Positions 1 to 11,300 of a DNA stretch of 64,000 bases are shown one piece after another. This DNA is from Tridacna crocea (taxonomy: Eukaryota; Mollusca; Bivalvia; Cardiida; Cardiidae): NCBI GenBank assembly GCA_943736015.1, contig OX031063.1:31988172-32052171 (forward strand), read 5' to 3'. The notes under the pieces were generated by a model. The model saw only the letters and a program-made list of their open reading frames with translations, was not told where the DNA came from and did no database searches. The stretch's first letter is position 1. Each line of letters begins with the position of its first letter. Both the position numbers and the translations under genes were made by a program.

Positions 1-71
1 CATTATGTTCATTCACGGGAATTTAACATTCTATAAAGTAAACAATTGATAAAATATGAAACACCCCCCCC

Positions 72-860
72 TACCTTCAGTCTGAAGGTGTCTGCTCCGA
101 TGCTATTTTTGTGACTGGTCTTCGCTAACACCTTCAGGCCAGCCATTCATTGAACCCGTATGGAAAAAATACGATTTTACCCGCATCTTTTCGAACGGCT
201 CTATGCGACAGAATTTCAAATGACAACTAATAAAATTGGCATGGATTGTTAGATAAATGATTAATCTTTACAAAAAAACTAGTGTTAGTTCATATCCAAC
301 TCTTACCTTTGTGCAAATCTGTACTTTTCAACGTAAATAATCGTTGACCTACTTCACCAGAAATCAAAACATGGTGATCTTTTCAATGCGCATGTCTTGG
401 CAGAAATCGCAGTATCTCTGACACGCTACAGGATGGTTTAGTTGCGAATTTTGCTGTACACAAACACACCTTGATCGAACTTGGCTGTATAGGGTTAGGG
501 AACCAGACTGTACAAATTTCAAATTCTGTTGAGTGCGCATGCCTGACTAACGGAAGTCGCCGTGTTAGTGGTTTACAAAATACGCTGGATTTATTTACGT
601 TTGGAAAAAGGTAAATTCCCATTGATTTAATTGGTATTTTGCAGCATATTTTGTGTGCTCTTAAAGATTAATCATTTATCTAACGATCCATACCTATTTT
701 ATTAGCTGTCATTGGAAATTTTGTCGCATTGAGCCGTTCGAAAAGATGCGGGTAACATTGTATTTTTTCCAGAAGGGTTTAATGAATGGCTGATATGAAG
801 GGGAATGCGAAGACCAGTCACAAAAATAGCATCGGAGCAGACACCTTCAGACTGAAGGTA
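72..860. mobile_element. 789-bp foldback element with ~205-bp terminal inverted repeats
   Basis: The arms at about 72-281 and 660-860 are inverted copies with scattered mismatches, and each ends in TACCTTCAGTCTGAAGGTG, itself a small palindrome. A run of C lies outside both ends in the same orientation (8 C at 64-71, 11 C at 862-872), which looks like a target duplication or insertion into poly-C. The 380-bp interior is unrelated to the arms and richer in CpG than its surroundings. No transposase reading frame is present. Confidence 0.75.
282..659. other. interior of the foldback element; possible promoter or 5' UTR exon
   Basis: This moderately CpG-rich stretch contains an ETS-like CGGAAGT at about 551 and a plausible donor (AAAAG|GTAAAT) at 611. 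The first recognised PARP coding exon begins with a splice acceptor, so an upstream untranslated exon is expected and could lie here. There is no direct evidence of transcription, and the stretch could equally be cargo of the element. Confidence 0.2.
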
Positions 861-967
861 ACCCCCCCCCCCATATAGGGGAGTGTTTTTTTAAAAATAT
901 TTTACCATATTTTTTTTTATTATAGAATGTCAAATTCCTGTAATTTTAAGGAAAAAGTACCTCTACA

Positions 968-1110
968 TTAACCCATTACCACACAATCCCTACTTTTGAC
1001 ACCCCTGAGAAAGAAACCTTTAGAAAACATTGTGGAAAAAGGAGAAAATGCTGGTAACCAGCATTTTCTCCTTTTTCCACAATGTTTTCTACCCTTTTGA
1101 GTCCTGCTTA
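968..1110 (+). mobile_element. MITE-A, left half plus stem
   Basis: It starts with TTAACCCATTACCACACAAT. An uninterrupted stem lies at about 1024-1092. The right arm is missing. Confidence 0.8.
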
Positions 1111-1164
1111 GGGGGGAAAACAATTAAATCATCAGACAGACTGGTCCTTTGACCTGCAGATGAT

Positions 1165-1420
1165 TTATCAACGGCAAAAAAGTTTTGGCCCAGGTCAACC
1201 TGTGCCTAATGGCTATGCAGGGTAACCTGGGTACATTTTTTTGCCGCACTCGGCCCTCTTTTCACGGAGTATGGCTCATTTATGATTTAACCCCTAAAGT
1301 ACCCTTCATGTCTGTAGAAGCCTTTGCCACCAGTGTAGATCAAGATCAGACTGCTCAGAATGTGCAGTCTTATCCTTGATCTTCATTGTCCATTTTGGTG
1401 AGATATTCCGTGGCACTGCA
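1165..1420. repeat. dispersed repeats F and E, adjacent
   Basis: The family F signature (TTTTGGCCCAGGTCAACCTG, then a stretch resembling CCCTCTTTTCACGGAGTATG) is followed from about 1290 by the family E signature (GTAGATCAAGATCAGACTGC and its inverted partner near 1375). Both signatures recur through the window. Confidence 0.55.
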
Positions 1421-1494
1421 ATTATTTAGGTTTCATTTCAACACTGAAAATGCTTTTTGGTTTAACTCGGCCCTCTCAGACATAAAAGTTTTTG

Positions 1495-1677
1495 CACAAT
1501 CCTGAGTTTTAACTAGCAAAGGAAAAAGGACTTTACAAAAGAAGAAAATGCTGGTGACCATCATTTTATACTTTTCCTACAATGTTTTCTTTCCTTTCAG
1601 AGATGTTTTATGTTATACTCTTTCTGTTTGTCATCTACAAGAGCATTTACCCTTCTAAAATTTTGTTCTTTGGTTAA
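1495..1677 (+). mobile_element. MITE-A, decayed
   Basis: Stem traces lie at 1540-1595, and the right arm ends TTTGGTTAA. The final TTAA is also the first TTAA of the MITE-B that follows. Confidence 0.6.
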
Positions 1678-1902
1678 ACCTTTACTCCATAGATACTCGT
1701 TTCTACGCATTGCTTGTAGGAGCCTTTGGAAAACATTGTGGCAAAAGGAGAAATTGCTCGTGACGAGCAATTTCACCTTTTGTCACAATGTTTTCTATGC
1801 TATAAAAAGGCGTCCTATACACATAAAAAACGGCTTCATCCTTGCTGTTAATTAGGGTCAATTAGAGATACCACAGAAATGCCTTATGGGGTAAAAGGTT
1901 AA
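1674..1902 (-). mobile_element. MITE-B, full length
   Basis: This is a 229-bp element flanked by TTAA. Its stem reads GAAATTGCTCG TGA CGAGCAATTTC at the centre, with outer stem AAAACATTGTG/CACAATGTTTT. Its arms (CTCCATAGATACTC... and ...AATGCCTTATGGGGTAAA) share nothing with MITE-A beyond the terminal CCTTTAC. Confidence 0.85.
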
Positions 1903-1926
1903 GTTACAGGATAAAAACTTAACCAA

Positions 1927-2155
1927 TTAATCCTTTACCAAAAGACAAAATTTGGGATGTGACCAAATTGAAAGCATTTGCAGACGACAAATTAAACATT
2001 GATGAAATGATGAATTCTCTCTTTGATTGAGTAGAAAACACTGAGGGAAATGGAGAAAATGCTGATTACCAGCAATTTCTCCTTTTCCCACAGTGTTTTC
2101 CAAACACTTCTTCTTTAGGGTCGTTAAAAGTCGGGATCTTGTGGTAAAGACTTAA
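1927..2155 (-). mobile_element. MITE-A, full length
   Basis: TTAA lies at both ends. The outer stem carries CACTG on the left and CAGTG on the right, a paired change from the usual CATTG/CAATG. Confidence 0.85.
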
Positions 2156-2245
2156 GAAGAAAAACCTAGTAACCAGAATTGTCCTCTCCCAAGGATCGTT
2201 TACTCAAGTTTGGTTATCTTTGTTCAGGTTAAGCCTGTTTTGAGG

Positions 2246-2366
2246 ATGAGCGACAGTGATGAAATGACAGAGTATTTTGACCCAGCTGAAGGACTTGTAC
2301 AAGACTCAGATCAAGAATCTGATCACTCCAGTCAGGAATCAGATTCTGAAAGTGATTCTTCCTCAG
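2246..2366 (+). CDS. PARP exon 1 (first recognised coding exon)
   Basis: The acceptor TTTGTTCAG ends at 2227 and the donor TCAG|GTTTGT follows 2366. The first ATG in the open frame is 2246 (AGGATGA, purine at -3). The exon encodes an acidic, Ser-rich segment (MSDSDEMTEYFDPAEGL) and ends in phase 1. Confidence 0.75.
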
Positions 2367-5300
2367 GTTTGTGGTATTTGGAGTCATGCTCTGGCAAAAG
2401 GCGGGTTTAACTTTTTCCATAACAAGATGTTACCAGAAGCTTTTTTGAACAGTGTAGATCGAGATCCATTGCTATATTCTAGATTATGACAGTTCGCTTG
2501 ATTTTAACCCATTACCACACAATCCTTACTTTTGACGCCTCTGAGATGGAAGCCTTTTGAAAACACTGTAAGAAAGGGGGAAAATGCTGGTAACCAGCAT
2601 TTTCTCCTTTTCCCACAGTGTTTTCTACCCTTCCCAGTACAAATTTCAATTTTTCAGTCACCTTTATTTTGTTGTCTGCAAATGCTTTCAATTTGAACAA
2701 GTCTAAAATTCTGTCGTGTGGTAAAGAGTTAAAAGGAAATGTATTTTTAGCCTTTCAGGAAATACAATTTATTCTCCTTTGGTGCATTATACACATACCA
2801 AGCTAGTCATCGCATCATTACCATTTTTCCATGCCGTGGATACAAACAAAATCATGATTGTAATATCTCACCCAAATATTTCCCATAAATTACTGTCAAA
2901 CTTTTTGAACCCTTTGCCACACAAGTCCAAGTTTTAGCGGCCCTTAGAAAGAAAGCTTTTGAAAACATTGTGGGAAAAGAAGAAAATGCTGGTAACCAGG
3001 ATTTTCTTCTTTTCCCACTTTGTTATCTCCCGAATAAATAACAATTTCAATTATTTGAACCACGCCTTATTTTGTTGTCTGTGAATTCTGTCATTTTGGA
3101 CAAGTCCATAAAATAGTCATGTGCTAAAGAGTTAGGAGGTCAGTCAACGGAGTGGTCAACTTTGGCCTCGTACAGTGCATGGTAGTTTAACACAAGCTTC
3201 AATTTTTAGGGTTGCAAACTTGGAAATACATTAAATATTTTTTTAACACTTTTCCACACAATCTCGTGTTTTAATGACAAGAAGCAAGAAGGGTTTTGAA
3301 GACACTGTCATAAAAGGAGAAAATGCTGGAAACTTGCATTTTTTCAAATATAGGCTTTACTGGTTGCCTATTGCAGTGAATGAGTCGTCAGTTGATCTTT
3401 AATATTTGGACTTGAAAAAAATAGTTTTTGATAAACTCAGAGCTTTGACCAACCTACAAGAGGCAAAATGGAGAACTGACGGAAAATTCCAAGCTGTAAA
3501 ACCTACGAGCCAAACAGAGTTTAACTCATTACCAAATGACAGTATTTTAGGCTTGTCCAAATCAAAAGCTTTTCCAGACGACAATATAAAAGTGACTGAA
3601 AAATTAAAATTTGTTTTGTGAAGGGTAGGTTACCAGCATATACTCCTTTTCCCACAATGTTTTCATAAGGCTTCTATCCTAGGGTTGTAAAAACCAGGGA
3701 TTGTTTGGTAAAGGGTTAACCCTTTACCCCATAAGGCATTTCTGTGGCATATATATGACACCTTTTGATAGCATAGAAAACATTGTGGCCAAAGGTCACG
3801 AGCAATTTCACCTTTGGCCACAATGTTTTCCAAAGGCTCCTACAAGTAATGCGTAGAAATGAGTATCTATGGAGTTTTGCTATCAAAAGGTGTCATATAC
3901 ACATAAGAAACTGCTTTAGGGTCAATTAGAGATGCCATAGAAATGCCTTATGGGGTAAAGGGGATAAAGGGTTAAAGAGTTAAAACAATAAAGATGTATA
4001 ACATTTACAATGAATATACTGAAGAAGGAAAATCCATGTTGTTATAGTTTCAGACTCGGATGACGATACACTGTCAAAGAGATATGGTAGTGTTAAAGTT
4101 TCTGTGATCAAAGATGAAATGAAAAATCAACAGGTACAATAATGCTTGCATCCAGTCCTTGTGATCATGTAGTCATATATTGCAGTGATCCTGCTTTATT
4201 TCTTGTAGTGATAACCTATTTGCCCAATGCACCCTTTACTACACAATCCTGACCTTTATCAACCCTTCAAAAAGAAGCCTTTTGAAAACAATGTCGGAAA
4301 AGGAGAAAATGTTGTTTCTTACCATTTTCTCCTATTCCCACTATATTTCTAACTCATTACCAACTGCAGACGACAAAATAAAAGTGAATGAAAATTTGAA
4401 ATTTGTTGTGTGAGGACTAGAAAAAAAATTATGGGGAAAAGCAGAAAATGCTAGTTACCAGCATTATCTCCTTTTCCCACAATGTTTTCTAAAGGCTTCA
4501 TTCTCAGGGTCGTCAAAAGTAGGGACTGTGTGGTAATTGGTTAAAAGGCCTCTGTCTCAGGATCGGGATTGTGTGGTAAAGGACTACTCTTTACCGCATA
4601 AAAAGTTAACTCTTTACCAAACGACAAAATTTTGGACTAGCCCAAATTGAAAGCATTTGCAGACGACAAAATAAATGTGAATCAAAAAATGAAACTTGAT
4701 TTGGAAAGGGTAGAAAACATTGTGGGAAAAGGAGAAAATGCTGGTTACCAGCATTCCTCCTTTTCCCACAATGTTTTCAAAGGCTTACTTTCTCAGGGTC
4801 GTTAAAAGTCGGGATTGTGTGGTAAAGAGTTAATGGGCTTATACCAATAAAAAGAATTTGCAGACAATAATTGACTTTAACTAAAAGATTATTCCGTATT
4901 TGAAATTGTAAAAAAACACTGAGGGATATGGAGAAAATGCTGGTTACCATGTTTCCAATATCTTCTCTTTTAGAGTCACCAAAACTTAGGAATGTGTAGT
5001 TAAAAAATTAACCCTTTCCCAAACGACAAACTTTTTGACTAGACCAAATTGAAAGCATTTGCAGACGACAATTCAACTCTTGCTGAAAAGATGATTTCTG
5101 TCTATGATAGGGTAGAAAACATTGTGGGAAAAGGAGAAAATGCTGGTTACCAGCATTTTCTCCTTTTCCCACAATGTTTTCAAAAGGCTACTATTTCAGA
5201 CCCGTAAAAACCAGGGATTGTTTGGGAAAGGGTTAAACCTATGTTGTGGTACTGATTCATATTTTCTGGTTTCAAAAGTTCTAACAAGTACTTGTACTTA

Positions 5301-8300
5301 CAAGATGGGTACACATAATCATGGAGAACCTGAGAGATTTTTTTTTTTCGTAACATGTTACAGAACGTTGCTGATTTTGATCAACTCTTGGACATAAGCC
5401 TTTTGAAAACATTGTAGGAATGAGAAAATGCTGGTAACTATCCCATTTTTCCTTTTCTCACAATGTTTTCAAAGAAAAAATTGCACCATTTTAGTCACTT
5501 TGAAATTATTGTCATCTGCAAATGCCTTCAGTTTGGAATTTTAACAAGGCTAAAATTTTGTCATCTGGGAAAAGGTTACCACAGTAATTTCTATGTTCTT
5601 GTGTTATCTGTATCTCAGATATAGTTGTTTTTGTTAAAGGTGGATGTTATTGTGAACAGCACATCAGCCTCCCTTGACCTCAGTAAGGGAGTTGCATCAC
5701 GTGCTTTACTACAGGCAGCAGGAGATACTATCCAAAAGGAATGCAAAGATAAATACCCAAATGGAATAACTGAAACCAACATAGCTGTTACAGGTGGAGG
5801 CAACTTGCAGTGTTCAAATGTATACCATGTTAATTTGCAGAAATGGACTGGAGAGGCCAGCAAAAAGGTATTTTTGACATTGTATTTCAGGACTGGACAA
5901 AAATAAGAAAAAGGACAAACTGAAACCTCAATACTTTGTGTGCAAAGTTTAATCTTTGTTCTACAAACTATGTTTCTTGATTTCAGCTTATGACTTTCTT
6001 AACTCTTTACCACACAATCCTAACTTTTAACAACCCTGAAAAAGAACCCTTTTGAAAACACTATGGGAAAAGGAGAAAATGCTGGTAACCAGCACGTTCT
6101 CCCTTTTCCTACAATTTTTTCTATCCCTCCTAAAACAATCTTCAAAATTAGGTTCACAATTATGTTGTCATTTGGAAATGCTTTCAGTTTGGACTACTCT
6201 TAAATTTTGTTGTTTGATAAAGGTGTTAATAGTCTTAGCAATGGTCAGAGCATCTTCATTTATCTCTATAATTGTTTGTTAAGTAGGAATCAAATTCTTT
6301 TACCAAACACATTTTAGTAATACCAAGTAAAACGGCTCTTGTAAACATTAAGGAAAAAGGGAAAAACTGCTACTTTTCCAAATACAAATACACGTCCTTC
6401 ATTTCTGCCGTAACTACATATGTCTTGCTTGTCTGCAAATACATTTACATGTATGTGCTTACAATTTTGACAAGTCGAAATTTTGCCATTTTAGTGGTAC
6501 CAAATAATTACATGTAGTGATCATAATCTGGGGACCTTTATTACTGAGACAGTCAATGATTATTTACCTGTTGCAGGCACTGGAAGAACTGATTTTGAAA
6601 TGTTTAAAAGAGGTCTCCTCTGCAAACCACAGCTCTATTGCCCTCCCTGCCCTAGGAACTGGCATGTTGAGTTATGACAGAAATCTTGTGGCCAGATCTA
6701 TGTTCAAATGTGTGAAGCATTTCCAGAGTGAAAACACTAGTACAAAATTACAAGATGTCAGATTTGTTATATATCCTGCTGATACTGCTACCTATCAGGC
6801 ATTCATGAGAAGATTGAAAAGAAGTGGAGAATACCTTGGTAATTCCAACTTCAATAACAGTTTAATATTTTAATCTTTGTCAAACAGTTGTCTGTTTCAA
6901 AATCGCCGGAGAAGGAAGCTTTTGAAACAATTGTGAGAAAAGATGAAGTACTTGAAACAAGCATTTTCTCCTATACAAATACTTTCATTTAGCTTTATAA
7001 AGCCAGATTTCCTCATTTTAGCAATGTTTTCTTTGTTATCTGTCAAGGGGTCTGTTTTTCGGTGATTCCAAATATTTATTGCCTGGCATACAGTCAATAT
7101 GACACAAGATCCGAGGTTGTTTTGGTCAGTTTTTGACTTTCAGTGAAATCTTACTTGATATAATTATAGTTTGGGTGGTTTTTTTTTGCACTTTGTTTTT
7201 TAGATACATGTATATTATAATGACAATGATGATGATTTTCAAGTTTTAGATATATTTAGTTTATCTTTCAGAATGTTTGAAACTTAGCTTTAACTCTTTA
7301 CTACACAATCCCGACTTTTAACAACCCTGAGAGAGAAAACATTGTGGGAAAAGGAGAAAGTGCTGGAAACCAGCATTTTCTCCTTTTCCCACAATGATTT
7401 TTATTCTTCCCAAAACAAAGTTCCATTTTTCAGTCACATTTATTTTGTCGTCTGCAAATGCTTTTAATTTGGACCAGCCTAAAATTTTGTTGTTTGGTAA
7501 AGAGTTAAATGACAATTCAAAAAAGTCTAAATCAATTTACAGAATAGAGTTCAAATGAGTATTATGACTTCCTAAAAGTCATTAATGTTGCTCGTCACAA
7601 GAATCTGTGATGCAGGTTCTGATTTGAATTGACTTGAAAAAAGCACATGTGTAAAATAGAACCCAAATTCGTAAGAGGAGCAATTACTTGTCTGAAGCAA
7701 AGTTTTCAACAGATATTTACAGTAGGCTTGTAAATGTATGTATGAGAGTAACTGTTCCTTTATTGTCTCAATGACATAAAAAACATAATTATAGTTGACA
7801 CAAATAACTCTCTTCCAGACAAACATGTCAAACTCATCAATATCAAAAGTATCTCAGATGATAAATGTGGCACAAATGATTAAACCTGTGATTGAACATT
7901 CAGAAAACATTATGGGATTACAATAAATTGCTGATTATCAGCTTTTTTTCTTATTCCAAAAGAACTTTTTCAAAAGTCTCATGTTGCTAGCAGTATAATA
8001 CTTATAATGCAATGGTTTAGAAAAGCCTTGAGTTAATATTTATATTTCAGAAGAAAAGGCAAAATTAGTTGAAACTGCTAAAGTAGGTGAGATAGATGTT
8101 AAACTTGTCATTGGAACACTAATAAATCAAGATGTAAGTACATGTTTAATTTTTTAATCTTTGTTAACCCTGAACCCTTTACCAAACGACAAAATTTTAG
8201 ACTGATCCAAATTGAAAGCATTCGCAGACTAGAAAATGAATATGACTTGGGAATTAAAATTTGATAAAGGAAGGGTAGAAAACATTGTGGGAAAAGGGAA

Positions 8301-11300
8301 AAATGCTGGTTACCAGCATTTTCTCCTTTTCCCACAATGTTTTCAAAAGGCTTCTTTCACACAGGGGTGTTAAAAGTCGGGATTGTGTGTAAGGGGTTAA
8401 AGCACCTTTCACAACTATAGATGCCTTTGAGGCCAGTACAGAACAAGATCTAGTCTGATCTTTGATCTACAACATCCACTTTGCTGAACCCCTGTAGACA
8501 AAAGCAACCTTGAAATAGAAGTTGTTTGGGTCATAATTCTAGGATGTAAAATTCTGATTTGTTTGGCTCCCTAAAGGCTAATAAATATCAACAAATTTGT
8601 CAGCCCAATTGACCTTTATATAAATGTGAGTTTGGCAAGCTCCCCTTAGTAATGCGCTATATTGGTTGTTACGCCTCGCAAGCTAACCAGAAATTGTGTC
8701 AGACTTTTTTGTTTACATTACGCCTAATGCTGCGTTTTCATTGGCCGATAAGACGTTGGTAGACCTGTCAATCAAAATCTACAGAAAGGTCAATTATTTG
8801 CAAACCTCACACTGGTACACAGATAAAATCAGACAAGACAGATACAAATTTTGTATCTGTATTGCATATGGTTTAAAAAACAGTATGATAAAGTGGCTTT
8901 ATTTCATGCTTTCCGGTAGTCTATCGAGAAATAACAGAGAAATATCTTTCGAAATTTTATGGGTACGACCAGTGACAAACACATATTTTATTGTGTAACT
9001 CAGGCGGAAACAGTAGTTCACATGCATTAGTCACATAGGTAAATGCAAGTGTGCCACTCAACCAGATTGAACTATGATGTAATTTACCATACATTTCTGG
9101 TGCCACTCATGACAATATTACTAAAGATGTTCACTCAATGAAATAAAGTTTGATCTTCCACCAAAATAAGCAAAATATCCTCTACTTGTTCTCCATCATA
9201 ACACCAGTAGAATGGTCATTGAACATGTAGAAAATTTACCAAAGGCAAAATACTTTGACCCTTGTCGACCTATGTAGGCTAACATCATTAAATACTTTTT
9301 GCAGATGCTTTTAATTTCCTTTTCAGCACATGACTTGCAATAGTTATTTACAGGAAACTGTTGGCTACCAATATGCATTTACTGGATTATCTGCTTTTAA
9401 CCTTTGTCCTGCCAAATAAATGAAATGAAACTTTCAGACCGATAGTAAAAACTGAAATTTCGCTAGTTCAAAGGTATTTTGGGGTCAAAAGCACTCCTTA
9501 TTTGACAGTGTAGATCTAAGATCAGACTGTGCATTTTGTTGAATCTGATCTTGATCTACACTGTCTGCAAAAGGTCCTTTAGTCAAGCTTAACAGCCTTA
9601 GGATTAAGTACTAATTGGTTAGACATCTTTCTTTGTTATTCATGTTGGGTTTTGCCATTTGTCTTTTCTATTTAAAAAACAATCTTGGCAGAGTAAGTGA
9701 AACAAAATTATTTTTGAGATAATTCTAGAGCTTTGCCACAATGTTTTCAAAACCTAGTCAGCTACAAGGACAAATAAGTTGTCTGAAGGGGGCAATAGTT
9801 TTAGCATTGTTCAAAATGGGCAATTCATGATTTGCAGTTGAAAATCTTGACTTATCTAACTTTTGAATCTTAGTGACCAACTGTTCCCAACTCAATTGTA
9901 AATTTACATTAAAATTAATTCTCCACCAAACAACCAGCATTTTCTCCTTTTCCCACAATATTTTCAAAAGGCTTGATCCTTAGGGTGGTCAAAAGTTGTC
10001 ATTGTGTGGCAAAAGAGTTACCTGCCAATGAGCATAATTCCAGCTGCATCTAAATTGTTGTCTGCAAATCCTATGACAACTGCAAATATTAGACATTAAT
10101 ATAAAAGTATGATTGCGTAAAAGCAGCTGGAATATGCTCATTGACAGTTAACCCTTTACCACACAATGACAACTTTTGACGACCCTAAGGTACAAGCCTT
10201 TTGAAATATTGTGGGAAAAGGAAAAAATGCTGGATACCAGCATTTTCTCCTTTTCCCACAAGGTTTTCTATCCTTTCAGAGAAAAACTGCAACATTTGAG
10301 CTACACAGAAATTGTCGTCTGCAAATGTTTTCTATTGGGAAAAGGCTAACATTTTGTCATCTGGTAAGGGGTTAAAGGGAAGAAAACATTATTGGATAGA
10401 AAATGCTGGTTGCCAGCATTTTCTCCTTTTTCAACAATGTTTTTGAAATCTTTATCAGTATTATTAAAAGTTTGGGTTTTGTGGTAAAGGCTTAACTCTT
10501 TACCAAACAACAAAGGTTTGGACTTGTCCAAATCAAAGTATTTGCAAACAACCAAATAAATGTGATTTTCAAAAATTGAAACTTGTTCCTGAAAGGGTAG
10601 AAAACATTGAGAGAAAAGCAGAAAATATAAGTTACCAGCATTTTCTCCTTTGCCCACAATGTTTTCATAGTTCTTCTTCTATGGGGTCGTTTAAACTTGG
10701 AACTGTGTGGTAAAGGTTAATAACTACATGTATTTACAAACCAACAAAATTTTAGGCTCACCTAAAATGAACAGAAAGCATACACTTTCGAGGAAAAGAA
10801 AACATTGAAGGAAAAGAGAAAAATTCTGGGTACCAGCGTCTTCTCCTTTTTTCCCATAATTTTTTGGGAGCCTTTTTCCACAGGGAATTCTTTGTAAAAG
10901 ATGAATATACATGTATTTCAGTGTGAGGTTGTTATGACTACAAGTACACGCAAACTGGACTTGTCAAAAGGTTTTCTTAGTCCATCAGTGCTGAAAGCTG
11001 CAGGTTCAAGCTTACAAAGAGAGTGTTGTTCAAAATATGTGAATGGTATAAAGCATGGGGAAATAGCTGTTTTATCAGCAGGAAAAATGTCTAGTAAGAA
11101 AATCATTTGTGGAGCATTGCCGAGGTACGACAAACCACCTGACGGATCAGAAAACCCCTCACAGGTCTGCTTTCTTTTGTTATAGAATGTTGACACTTAA
11201 AGCACCTTACACAACTTTAATCTCTTATGTAGCAAGTGTAGATGAAGATTATATTGCACACAATGAGCAGCTTGATCTAAGCAGATGTAGAGAAATTTGG

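Noticed and set aside
1024-1092. bacterial-type terminators or designed shRNA-like hairpins
   Set aside because: The window is eukaryotic with introns, and the hairpins recur as the core of TTAA-bounded mobile elements.
5122-5397. short open frames running through MITE stems (for example in 5122-5397, 57547-57828 and 58934-59308)
   Set aside because: Similar peptides recur in every copy because they translate the repeat; there is no sign of protein selection.
8696-8998. 100-codon frame in PARP intron 5
   Set aside because: The composition is untypical of protein, no motif is seen, and it lies in a likely repeat-derived patch.
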